A stretch of DNA of 64,000 bases from positions 124,001-188,000 of the forward strand of contig CAMDMA010000001.1 of the NCBI GenBank assembly GCA_945902075.1, given 5' to 3'. Both the position numbers and the translations under genes were made by a program. Positions 1-7,781 of this stretch are shown here, piece by piece. This DNA is from Candidatus Kuenenia stuttgartensis. Lineage in GTDB: Bacteria > Planctomycetota > Phycisphaerae > Phycisphaerales > SM1A02. The notes below the pieces were generated by a model. It was not told the origin of the DNA. It did no database searches and was given only the letters and a program-made list of their open reading frames with translations. How positions within the stretch are numbered: the stretch's first letter is position 1; the number at the start of each line of letters is the position of its first letter.

Positions 1-123
1 CACGGTCGCTGTGACCTGTCCAAAAGTGTCCATGTTGAGGACGAGCGGAGCGCGCTCGCCAGGACGATCGATGGTGTTGTCGCTGACGCGACCGATGTGA
101 GAGTCTGGTGAGAGGGTCGTCAT
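1..123 (-). CDS. actC: ActC, alternative complex III NrfD-like membrane subunit (N-terminal fragment)
   Basis: Only the first 41 codons lie in the window and the gene runs off the left edge. The ATG overlaps the TGA of the upstream actB in an ATGA arrangement, which implies translational coupling. The visible N-terminus (MTTLSPDSHIGRV...) is hydrophilic and has no diagnostic motif. The identity therefore rests on the conserved act gene order, in which actC, a polytopic NrfD/PsrC-type quinol-interacting subunit of the cytoplasmic membrane, follows actB. The overlap and open frame are seen directly; the name is inferred from context. Confidence 0.6.
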   Translation of the reverse strand, partial: MTTLSPDSHIGRVSDNTIDRPGERAPLVLNMDTFGQVTATV

Positions 124-3100
124 GAGTGCGCCCCGTGATCGTGATCGTGACCGTGATCGTGATCGTGATCGTGATCGTGCCCGTGATCGTCGTGCGAATG
201 CTCGACGCCGGGATTGTTAACCCGCGCGAGATACTTCACGCGCGGCTTGGTGTTGAGTTCCTCAAGCAAGTCGTAGCTGAGCTTGCTCTTGACGAGTGCC
301 GCAACGCGGCTCTTCGAGTCGTTGAGGTCGCCGAAGACAATTGCCTGCGTCGGGCACGCTTGTTGGCATGCGGTGACAACAGCGCCATCTTCAATCGACC
401 AAGTTTCTCGGCCGCCATCCACGCCCCCTGCTTGCGCCCAAGCGTTCTTGGCACGAATCTTTGCCTCCTGGATGCGTTGCATGCAGAACGAGCACTTCTC
501 CATCACGCCGCGCGAACGCACCGTGACCTCGGGGTTGAACTGCATTCGCGACCACGCGGCTGGCTTGTCCGTGATCGGATAGTGGTCTTCGGCAATCGAC
601 TTGTAGTACTCGGGCTCGACCTTGAGGAAGCCTTCCTCGCGGGAGGGCTCGCGTCGCTGGTAATCGAAGAAGTTGAACCGCCGCACCTTGTACGGGCAGT
701 TGTTGCTGCAGTAGCGCGTGCCAATGCAGCGGTTGTAAATCATTACGTTGATGCCCTGCTCGTCATGCACGGTCGCGGCGACGGGGCAAACCTGCTCGCA
801 GGGAGCGTTCTCGCACTGCATGCATGTCAGCGGCTGGACCGCGAAACCTACGGGGCTGTCCGCGTTCGCGCCGCGGAAGTACCGATCGACGCGAATCCAG
901 TGCATCTCGCGGCCGCGCGCAACCATCGCCTTCCCGACGATGGGCACATTGTTCTCCGCTTGGCACGCGACAACGCACGCGCTGCAGCCCGTGCAAGTCG
1001 ACAGGTCGATCGACATCGCCCAGCGGTACTTCGCGCCGTCGAGGTTGTTCTCCTCCCAAAGCGAAAGCTTGTGCGCAACGTGGGTGACGTGACGCGCGAA
1101 GTCGGGATGTTCCTTGTAGTGCGTGAGGCTCGATGAGCGCACGAGACTTGGGAGTCGTGCTTGAATGCCATCGAGCGGCACACTCTCGATGAGAGCATCA
1201 GCTGCGCCGTGATCTTGCGTGTGGGCGAACTCATACCGAGTTCCAGTGAGCGCAATCGTCGCCTTACCGCCGCCAAGCGATGTGGTCGTTCGCAGCGGAT
1301 AGGCGTTAAATCCTGCGCCGTTTGCGATACGCCCACCGGCCTCAGCGCGCCCGTACCCGAGAGCGATCGTGGCGCAGTCCTCGGCATGACCGGGAAGCTT
1401 CCACGCCGCAGCCTCGATGGTGGCTGCGCCAACGGTGACCCGCATCATGTCGCCCGACTTGACGCCGAGCTTGCGCGCGGTGGCGGGTGCGAGCAACAGC
1501 GCGTTGTCCCAGGTGATCTTCGTTGCGGGATCAGGAAGCTCTTGGAGCCAGCCGAGATTTGCGAAGTAGCCGTCGGCAACCTTCGCATCGAAGATCAGGC
1601 CGACCTCCATCTCCGCACCAACAGTGGCGGCGGCGACGGTGCAAAGTGTCGCGATGCCCGATGCGTTCGCAGAAGCCATCTTGGATGCCTTCGTCGCAGT
1701 AGCTTCGACATAGCCGCGATCAAGGTTCTGCCTCCACCACGATTCGAACGCAGCGCCCGAAAGACCACTCACCTTCATGTGCGCGCGGCGCACGATTTCA
1801 TAGCTCGATGACTGCTCGTCGGCCGTCAGCGCTGCAAGGACCTCAAGTGCGCAGCGACCACCCTGCTCGTTGTCGATGATCGGGAGGATGAGCGGCTGCT
1901 GCGTTGTGATGGTGCCATCGACGGCGCGTCCATCGCCCCAGCACTCAAGGCTATGGGCGGCAGGCACGCTCCACGTGCACGCGGGGGACTTGCTTGTTTC
2001 GTTGGCGTAGAAAGAGAGATGTGCGACTTCCTTCGCCTTTGACATCTTCGCAGCAAACCCAAGATCGGCTGGCGCGTCATACAGCGGGTTTCCGCCGCAA
2101 ATCACGAGCGTTTCGATCGAGCCCGCCGCGAGCGCGTCCGCGAGTTGCTTGAGTTGTGCAGCACCGCCAGCCTCAGGGCCGTCTACCTGAACAACCGTGG
2201 TGCCGATCGCGCCAAGTTTCTCGTTGATCGCCGCGGCGATTGCGATGACCGCTGGATCTTGTCCAGCACCCGCAACCACCACTGCCTCGCGACCGGCAGC
2301 CTTCAGATCGGCCACAAGTTGCGCGAAGATTTCCTTCTGATGTTCGTCGAGGATCGAAGCGGCGCGTGGTTGGGTCGTGAGCGCGTCTGTTCCGGCAACA
2401 CCGAGTTCCTTGGCGACGAGCGCTGCGAAGAGTGCCACGTCGCTGCGGCGCAACGCGAAACGCTCGTCGGCGCTCATACCGGTGATCGTGACGGAAGGCT
2501 CCGCGACATACATGCGCGAAACAGTCTGTTTCGATGCATCGGTTTCCTCGATGCGCCGACCCTTCGCCCATGCATGCGAGTGTGCGACACCGCTGACGGG
2601 GCAGCCGAAAAGATCTGCATCGAGAACTAGAATGATCTTCGCTTTATCGAGCAGCGGCATCGCGATCTGGCTTGCGCCGAACGCCGTTGTGCTCGCGATT
2701 ACTTGGTTGTCTGCGCACATCGCGTTCCACGCACCCCACCACGCCTTGGGATAAGCCGCGAGGAAACGCGACTTCATATCGTCGAGCGTGGGGCTCCGGG
2801 AATCGTCCACAAGCACTGCAAGGCCTGCGCCAGCGTTCGCCTTGTACTTGGTGGCAATTTCGCCGCACCAAGCAGTGAAATCTGTCCACGTGCTCGGCTG
2901 ACCACTCTTGGTGAGCGCGCGACTTCGATCTGGATCGTAGAGCTCAAGAACGCGCGATTGGATGATCGAATTGGTGCCAGCGGCGAAAGGCAGCGCAGGG
3001 TTTCCCTCGAGCTTGATCGGACGACCGTCGTAGCTCTTGGCGATCACCGGCCACGCGCAGCCACCGACCTCGACGCAGGTCGCGTACCCAACCGGCACAC

Positions 3101-3392
3101 CCGCGGTGCGGCCGCTCTGCGCTTGTGAAAAGGCCACGATCTTCGACTCAGGCCAGCGACGGCACGCCGCGAGACCGGCGAGCGCGAAGCCCGCACCCAT
3201 CAACTTGATGAACGTACGACGCTCCTCGCCCGAGGCGAGGTCCTGGGCGTTTGGTCCAAACTCGCGCGCCATCAGCTCGCGGAATTCCTGCGTTTTCTCG
3301 AGATCTTCGGCGCTGCGCCAGTACTCGGCGCGCGCGATCTTGAGGCCCGTCTCGTTGCTCGCGTTGTCACAGCTCGTGCGTGATTCGTGCAT
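120..3392 (-). CDS. actB: ActB, molybdopterin-like/iron-sulfur subunit of alternative complex III
   Basis: This 1090-residue subunit of the quinol:electron-acceptor oxidoreductase alternative complex III is a natural fusion of a molybdopterin-oxidoreductase-like domain and a ferredoxin domain. The N-terminus has the typical YWRS...EF..L...EF segment followed by a twin-arginine-like motif RRTFIKLMG (about 58-66) and a hydrophobic stretch. The C-terminal 300 residues hold four cysteine clusters: CTGCSAC..C (about 800), CMQC...C..VCP (about 857), CIGTRYCSNNCP (about 889) and CSFC with ACQQACP (about 967-1014). ActB proteins usually lack a bound molybdenum cofactor. The ATG at 3392 is chosen over an in-frame upstream ATG because AAGGGA lies just before it and it begins the conserved N-terminus. 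The last 27 residues are an unusual His/Asp tail. It lies 55 bp behind actA and overlaps actC. Confidence 0.93.
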   Translation of the reverse strand: MHESRTSCDNASNETGLKIARAEYWRSAEDLEKTQEFRELMAREFGPNAQDLASGEERRTFIKLMGAGFALAGLAACRRWPESKIVAFSQAQSGRTAGVPVGYATCVEVGGCAWPVIAKSYDGRPIKLEGNPALPFAAGTNSIIQSRVLELYDPDRSRALTKSGQPSTWTDFTAWCGEIATKYKANAGAGLAVLVDDSRSPTLDDMKSRFLAAYPKAWWGAWNAMCADNQVIASTTAFGASQIAMPLLDKAKIILVLDADLFGCPVSGVAHSHAWAKGRRIEETDASKQTVSRMYVAEPSVTITGMSADERFALRRSDVALFAALVAKELGVAGTDALTTQPRAASILDEHQKEIFAQLVADLKAAGREAVVVAGAGQDPAVIAIAAAINEKLGAIGTTVVQVDGPEAGGAAQLKQLADALAAGSIETLVICGGNPLYDAPADLGFAAKMSKAKEVAHLSFYANETSKSPACTWSVPAAHSLECWGDGRAVDGTITTQQPLILPIIDNEQGGRCALEVLAALTADEQSSSYEIVRRAHMKVSGLSGAAFESWWRQNLDRGYVEATATKASKMASANASGIATLCTVAAATVGAEMEVGLIFDAKVADGYFANLGWLQELPDPATKITWDNALLLAPATARKLGVKSGDMMRVTVGAATIEAAAWKLPGHAEDCATIALGYGRAEAGGRIANGAGFNAYPLRTTTSLGGGKATIALTGTRYEFAHTQDHGAADALIESVPLDGIQARLPSLVRSSSLTHYKEHPDFARHVTHVAHKLSLWEENNLDGAKYRWAMSIDLSTCTGCSACVVACQAENNVPIVGKAMVARGREMHWIRVDRYFRGANADSPVGFAVQPLTCMQCENAPCEQVCPVAATVHDEQGINVMIYNRCIGTRYCSNNCPYKVRRFNFFDYQRREPSREEGFLKVEPEYYKSIAEDHYPITDKPAAWSRMQFNPEVTVRSRGVMEKCSFCMQRIQEAKIRAKNAWAQAGGVDGGRETWSIEDGAVVTACQQACPTQAIVFGDLNDSKSRVAALVKSKLSYDLLEELNTKPRVKYLARVNNPGVEHSHDDHGHDHDHDHDHGHDHDHGAHS
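135..188 (-). repeat. Hexanucleotide tandem repeat encoding the ActB His-Asp tail
   Basis: Nine 6-bp units (gtgatc on the plus strand, with two variants, gtgacc and gtgccc) run head to tail. Read on the minus strand they give alternating His-Asp/His-Gly residues at the extreme C-terminus of ActB. Confidence 0.9.
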
Positions 3393-3447
3393 CGTGTTCC
3401 CTTGAAGCGGCCAGCGCCGCATTTGCCTGTCGGAGCGTTCGTCGCGA

Positions 3448-4101
3448 TCAGCGGTGGCAGGTTGAGCAGTCTTCGCTCGGATTGATGTGATACTTCTTCT
3501 TCAGCGCATCGCGCTGCTCAACGCTCAGATCCGTGGCCGAATCAAACGCAAGATTGGTGATCTCGCTCGTCGGACGCAAATTGATCTCAGGATTGCGGTG
3601 GCATTCCAGGCACCAGCCCATCGAAAGCGGCGACTTCTGGTAGACGACTTCCATCTTGTCGATGCGCCCGTGGCAAGAGACACAGCCGATGCCGCGATTC
3701 ACGTGCGCGCTGTGGTCGAAGTACGAGTAATCAGGCAACTTGTGCACGCGAGTCCACTCCACTGGAAGGCCGGTCGCGTAGCTCTCCTTCACCTTGGCGA
3801 GCTTTGGGCTCTCCGGGCGAATCTGCGTGTGGCAATTCATGCAAGTCTGCGTTGGCGGCACTGATGCGTGCGCGGCTTTCTCAACAGACGTGTGGCAGTA
3901 CCGACAGTCCATTCCAAGTTGGCCCGCGTGTACCGCGTGGCTAAATGGAACGGGTTGCGGCGGCTGATAGCCGACCGCGAGTGTCTCCGGACTGAAGCCA
4001 TAGGCCACGAAGAAGACCGCGTAGAGCGGGATCGTCAGCGCAGCAACAATGATGGTCGGAAGCAGAAGGTTCGACCACCGCGGGAAGAGAAACCTGCTCA
4101 T
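3448..4101 (-). CDS. actA: ActA, pentaheme cytochrome c subunit of alternative complex III
   Basis: This 217-residue protein has an N-terminal membrane anchor (about residues 8-32, LLLPTIIVAALTIPLYAVFF) followed by five CXXCH heme-binding motifs: CRYCH, CMNCH, CVSCH, CLECH and CSTCH. That number and spacing are typical of ActA, the periplasmic multiheme subunit that passes electrons out of complex III. The start MSRFLFPRW is preferred over an upstream in-frame ATG because the intervening residues are not family-like. There is no clear Shine-Dalgarno sequence, but a 6-codon open frame ends in an ATGA overlap at this start. It is the first gene of the act operon, with a promoter at 4189-4217. 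Confidence 0.92.
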   Translation of the reverse strand: MSRFLFPRWSNLLLPTIIVAALTIPLYAVFFVAYGFSPETLAVGYQPPQPVPFSHAVHAGQLGMDCRYCHTSVEKAAHASVPPTQTCMNCHTQIRPESPKLAKVKESYATGLPVEWTRVHKLPDYSYFDHSAHVNRGIGCVSCHGRIDKMEVVYQKSPLSMGWCLECHRNPEINLRPTSEITNLAFDSATDLSVEQRDALKKKYHINPSEDCSTCHR

Positions 4102-4188
4102 CTTTGGAGGAGCTCCATGGGACGGGCGTACACGCCCGAAAAAGACAGACCGTAACTTTGTGCAAAATTTCACGAAGTCGAACTGGAC

Positions 4189-4217
4189 ATCGTAGATCCT
4201 GACGGGAAAGTCGTCAA
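4189..4217 (-). promoter_or_regulatory. Sigma-70-type promoter of the act operon
   Basis: On the minus strand a TTGACG -35 box (4212-4217) and a TACGAT -10 box (4189-4194) are separated by exactly 17 bp. Transcription would start near 4182, giving a leader of about 80 nt before actA. It is the best consensus-like promoter I found in the window. Confidence 0.6.
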
Positions 4218-4296
4218 ATGCTTGAAGACTTCGCCGACGTTATCGGCAGGGAGTTCGAAACGCGTGAATGCGCATCCCTGCCCGACTTCGAGCTGG

Positions 4297-5094
4297 TCAG
4301 AGGTCGGGAACCGGATCGATCGCAAAGAATCGACGGGCGTTGTTGAAGAGCGCGTGTCGAACCTCGTTGGGCGGGCGGGACCAGATCGCAGCAAGGGCGT
4401 CGGCAACATGCACCACGAAGCGTGGTTCATTGGGCCGAATGGTCCGGTAAGGTTCAGGCGTGAGGAACGGCGCGTCCGTTTCCACCATGACCCGCTCTAT
4501 GGGGGCGATACGCGCCGCCTCGTGCGTCTCCCGTGCCGTGCGGAAGGTCACAACCCCGGTGAATGAGACCGACGCTCCGAAATCAAGCAAGAGTCGCATT
4601 TCGCGTGGGCCTGCGGTGAAACAGTGGAAGACGAACCGCTCCGGTGGCAATCCGCTGGCCGCGAGAAGCGGAATCAGTTCATCAAACGCCTCTCGGCAAT
4701 GCACGACGATCGGCTTATCAAGACGGGGATCTTCGCGGTGCCAGCGCGCGAGCATCTCAAGTTGCGCCTCGAGAAGAGGCCGTTGCACATGCTCGGGTGG
4801 CTCCGTGTGGTGGCGGTCGAGACCGAGTTCGCCCCACGCCACGCACTTCGGATCAAGGCCAGTCGCGCGCATTTCGGCCCAATCAGTGGGCCGATCCGAA
4901 TACAGCGGATGGACGCCCGCACTTGACCAAAGGTTCGCATGCTGCTTCGCCAACGCGAGCGCACGGACAGCGTCACTGGTGGTTGTTGAGATGGTGATCG
5001 CACCGACGACCCCCTGACTCCGAGCCGCCGCAAGGATCTCGCCAACCCGACCCTCGTACTCTGGAAACGTGAGATGGCAGTGCGTGTCGACCAC
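4297..5094 (-). CDS. tatD: TatD family metal-dependent hydrolase (DNase)
   Basis: The 265-residue protein begins with the TatD signature VDTHCHL, whose two His residues bind metal. It goes on with GVHP, WGELGLD (metal-binding Glu), VVHCREA, FHCFTAG and ETDAPFL (C-terminal Asp), covering the full amidohydrolase-fold metal-site set. TatD proteins are cytoplasmic Mg-dependent nucleases; despite the name they are not part of the Tat translocon. The GTG at 5094 is chosen because it places the motif at the N-terminus and lies 6 nt after a TACGCT -10-like box, as expected for a leaderless mRNA. A longer form from an ATG at 5151 would overlap tatC. It is divergent from tatC. Confidence 0.9.
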   Translation of the reverse strand: MVDTHCHLTFPEYEGRVGEILAAARSQGVVGAITISTTTSDAVRALALAKQHANLWSSAGVHPLYSDRPTDWAEMRATGLDPKCVAWGELGLDRHHTEPPEHVQRPLLEAQLEMLARWHREDPRLDKPIVVHCREAFDELIPLLAASGLPPERFVFHCFTAGPREMRLLLDFGASVSFTGVVTFRTARETHEAARIAPIERVMVETDAPFLTPEPYRTIRPNEPRFVVHVADALAAIWSRPPNEVRHALFNNARRFFAIDPVPDL

Positions 5095-5100
5095 CCGTGG

Positions 5101-5106
5101 AGCGTA
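5101..5106 (-). promoter_or_regulatory. -10-like box for leaderless tatD
   Basis: TACGCT on the minus strand is followed by six bases and then the GTG start, so the transcript would begin at or next to the start codon. No -35 consensus is visible. Confidence 0.4.
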
Positions 5107-5134
5107 CACGCGCGGCGTACGGGTGCGACTGTCG

Positions 5135-5140
5135 TACACT
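5135..5140 (+). promoter_or_regulatory. -10-like box for near-leaderless tatC
   Basis: TACACT lies nine bases before the tatC ATG, giving at most a leader of about 3 nt. No Shine-Dalgarno sequence is present. Confidence 0.35.
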
Positions 5141-5149
5141 CGCCCCTTC

Positions 5150-6373
5150 ATGTCTCCCCGCGACCAGCCAGAATCCGACCTCGGTGCGATGAGCTTTGGA
5201 GACCACCTCCAAGAGCTCCGAACGCGGGTCTTCAAGGCCGCGATCGTGCCATTGCCGCTCGCAATCGCGCTGTTTTTCTTCGCGCCGGAAATTCGCGACA
5301 TCCTGATTCGCCCGCTGTTCGCAGCGCTGCGCTCGAATGGGCAAACCGTACAGATTCAGGCGCTCTCCCCTGCCGAGACCATCTCAACCGACATGAAGCT
5401 GGCGATCATCGCGGCGCTGTCGATCTCGGCACCGTGGGTGCTCTACCAGCTCTGGACATTTATAGAGCCGGGGCTGTACCGCCACGAGCGCCGTTATGTG
5501 TACTTTCTCGTGCCGCTTTCGTCGGTGCTGACCCTGCTCGGAATCGGGCTCTTCTATTGGGTTCTGCTGCCGTTCACACTCATGTTTCTCGTGGGTTTCG
5601 GCGCATCGCAGCCGCGTAAGGTGCCGCTCCCGGATGCCAGCGCAACAGGCGCAGTCACGGCCGTTGATGCGCCAAACGATCCCGCGGCACCGATCTCGTT
5701 CCCCGTACTTGAGGAAGATCCAACGACGCCGAAACCCGGCGACGCATGGATCTCGACGGCCGATCAAGTGCTGCGCATCGCCGTACCGACGAGAAAGTTT
5801 TCTCCAAACGCGCTTGTGCAACTCTCGGACGATCTCTCTGACGCGGTCGTCGGCCCGCAGGACGATCCGAGCAATCCACTCCTGTCGATTCTCGAGATCC
5901 CGCTGACGGTGCTCGGTGGTATCTCGCAGGTCTACCGACTCAGCGAGTATGTGTCGTTCACCCTCATGCTGCTCCTCGGCTCGGTGATCGCGTTTCAGAT
6001 GCCGGTCGTGATTCTGCTGCTTGGCTGGGTGGGGTTCATCAGCCCCAAGTTTCTTCGCGAGAAGCGCCGCTGGGCCGTTTTGATCATGGCGATCGTGGCT
6101 GCAATCGTGACTCCGCCCGATGTGATGTCGATGGTGCTCCTTCTCGGACCACTTTGGCTGCTCTACGAGTTCGGCATCGTGCTGCTTGTCATCGTTCCCG
6201 CCCACAAGGTGGCGCAAGGCCGGGTGTTCTCGGTCCGCGGTCGCGGTGGCGAGTCCGCACAAGCCGCACAGACCGACCGCGGCTTCGGTCAATACCGCGA
6301 TTCCGAGGATCGTGATTTCCCTTCGCACGGTTCGCAGGACGATGACGAACGCACCGGGAGCGGATCGTCGTGA
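5150..6373 (+). CDS. tatC: TatC, Sec-independent twin-arginine translocase subunit with enlarged periplasmic loop
   Basis: TatC is the membrane receptor for twin-arginine signal peptides. The protein shows the family signatures FGDHLQELRTRV at the N-terminus, FIEPGLYRHERR in the first periplasmic/cytoplasmic region, and the membrane segments WVLYQLW, SSVLTLLGIGLFYW, FTLMLLLGSVIAFQMPVVILLLG, AVLIMAIVAAIVTPPD and GPLWLLYEFGIVLLVIV. At 407 residues it is far longer than the usual 240-260. The excess is a soluble insert at about residues 152-258, between the third and fourth membrane helices, plus a charged 45-residue C-terminal tail. Window Tat clients include ActB and the multicopper oxidase at 55.4 kb. 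The ATG at 5150 follows a -10-like box. Confidence 0.92.
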   Translation: MSPRDQPESDLGAMSFGDHLQELRTRVFKAAIVPLPLAIALFFFAPEIRDILIRPLFAALRSNGQTVQIQALSPAETISTDMKLAIIAALSISAPWVLYQLWTFIEPGLYRHERRYVYFLVPLSSVLTLLGIGLFYWVLLPFTLMFLVGFGASQPRKVPLPDASATGAVTAVDAPNDPAAPISFPVLEEDPTTPKPGDAWISTADQVLRIAVPTRKFSPNALVQLSDDLSDAVVGPQDDPSNPLLSILEIPLTVLGGISQVYRLSEYVSFTLMLLLGSVIAFQMPVVILLLGWVGFISPKFLREKRRWAVLIMAIVAAIVTPPDVMSMVLLLGPLWLLYEFGIVLLVIVPAHKVAQGRVFSVRGRGGESAQAAQTDRGFGQYRDSEDRDFPSHGSQDDDERTGSGSS

Positions 6374-6486
6374 TCCGCCTGCCGCGTGATCGAACAGGAA
6401 CCTTCCGAGGTTCCAACAGAGGGGCGTCGAAGGACGGAGGGGCAGGCATCGCGCTTGCCCGAATCCGCCGGAGACGGAGACGAACG

Positions 6487-7038
6487 ATGAACTCTCTTCG
6501 CCTTGTGCGCAGCGCGCACTCGGGCGTGAGTGATGTCGACGTGCGCATGATGGAGCGCGCTATCCGACTCGCCCGCCAAGCAGCTCTCGACGGCGAAGTG
6601 CCGATCGCAGCGATTGTGTATCGCGGTGAGGAAATCCTCGCCGAAGCCGCCAACAACCGTGAACGCGCCGCTGATCCAACTGGTCACGCCGAAGTTGTCG
6701 CCATCCGCGAGGCTGGCAGGAAACTCGGCGAGTGGCGTCTTGATGGCTGCTCAATGGCTGTCACGCTTGAGCCCTGCCCAATGTGTGCCGGCGCCGCGGT
6801 GAATGCGCGGCTTGGACGACTCGTCTACGGCGCGACGGATCCGAAGGCCGGAGCCTGCGAAACGCTTTACAGCATTCCAAGCGACGTGCGCCTCAACCAC
6901 CGCGTCGAGATGTTTGGCGGCGTGCTTGCCAACCAGTGCGTGGAATTACTTCGCGCGTTCTTTCGCGAGCGTCGCGCCATGCAGAAAAAGGCAAAGGAAA
7001 CCGCACGCGCGGCTGATGCCGTTCGCCGCTCGGCCTAG
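6487..7038 (+). CDS. tadA: tRNA-specific adenosine deaminase
   Basis: This 183-residue zinc deaminase converts A34 to inosine in the anticodon of tRNA-Arg(ACG). The catalytic HAE motif is at TGHAEVVA (His67, Glu69) and the second zinc-binding motif PCPMCAGA at Cys97/Cys100. The downstream sequence LVYGATDPKAGACET is also characteristic of TadA. The ATG at 6487 follows GGAGACGGAGACGA, a usable Shine-Dalgarno region; an upstream in-frame ATG would add a basic, non-conserved extension overlapping the end of tatC. It is co-directional with tatC and the following HAD gene. Confidence 0.93.
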   Translation: MNSLRLVRSAHSGVSDVDVRMMERAIRLARQAALDGEVPIAAIVYRGEEILAEAANNRERAADPTGHAEVVAIREAGRKLGEWRLDGCSMAVTLEPCPMCAGAAVNARLGRLVYGATDPKAGACETLYSIPSDVRLNHRVEMFGGVLANQCVELLRAFFRERRAMQKKAKETARAADAVRRSA

Positions 7039-7123
7039 AGCGGTACTCGACATCGCGCGGTACTTGGCATCATTCGGTACCCAGCATCGTGCGAAAATCA
7101 GAAGCCTAGACCCACCGACGCCC

Positions 7124-7765
7124 ATGACTTCACGGCACCCGATCAAACTCGTCTGCGTCGACCTCGGTGGCGTGGTCGTCCGCATTCGGCGCTCACTCGC
7201 GGAGACATTGCACGCAGTCGGCGTCCCTGGTTACGCGCTCGAGTCGATCTCTGAGCCGGAGCTCATCGCCTTCCGCGAGACGGTCGGGCGGCACCAACGC
7301 GGCGAACACGACTGCGATGCATGGATCGATGCCGCACACCGCGCTCTGGGAGGGCGATTCGATCGCGAGACGATTCTTGAGGCACACGATGCCGTGCTCG
7401 TCGGCGAGTATCCCGGCGTTGCCATGGCGCTCGGCACAATCCGTCACGCGGGTGCGACGACAGCATGCTTGTCCAACACGAACGATCGACATTGGGATGT
7501 GCTCGTCGAATTGCCGAGTTTCGCAGCGATCGAACACCGACACGCGTCGCACCTACTCGGTCTTGAGAAGCCAGGTGCCGAGATTTACCGCGCATTCGAG
7601 CGCGCTACCGGCACCAAGCCTGAGGACATTCTCTTCCTCGACGACCTCGAGGAGAACTGTGCAGCAGCACGTGCGTGCGGCTGGAACACTGTGCGGATCG
7701 ATCACGAGCGCGACACGGCACGCCAACTCATCGCAGCCGCGCGCGCACACGGCGTGGCGTGCTGA
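7124..7765 (+). CDS. HAD superfamily hydrolase, subfamily IA
   Basis: The 213-residue protein has the four HAD motifs: DLGGVVV with nucleophile Asp13 (motif I), CLSNTN (motif II), a lysine in GLEKPGAEIY (motif III) and LFLDDLEEN (motif IV). The cap is helical, as in subfamily IA. Motif I has Gly where most phosphatases have a second Asp (DxD), as in YihX-like sugar phosphatases, where a DLGNV-type motif is normal. Substrate cannot be told from sequence. It converges on truD with a 16-bp gap. Confidence 0.85.
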   Translation: MTSRHPIKLVCVDLGGVVVRIRRSLAETLHAVGVPGYALESISEPELIAFRETVGRHQRGEHDCDAWIDAAHRALGGRFDRETILEAHDAVLVGEYPGVAMALGTIRHAGATTACLSNTNDRHWDVLVELPSFAAIEHRHASHLLGLEKPGAEIYRAFERATGTKPEDILFLDDLEENCAAARACGWNTVRIDHERDTARQLIAAARAHGVAC

Positions 7766-7781
7766 GCGATCGTTTGTAAGT

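Noticed and set aside
126-1136. Long plus-strand open frame (336 codons) opposite actB
   Set aside because: It is the antisense shadow of the actB ferredoxin region and its repeat tail; its product is Val/Ile/Arg-rich with no domain, while actB has full cysteine motifs.
5384-6328. 314-codon minus-strand open frame opposite tatC
   Set aside because: His/Arg-rich translation with no motif; shadow of tatC membrane helices.
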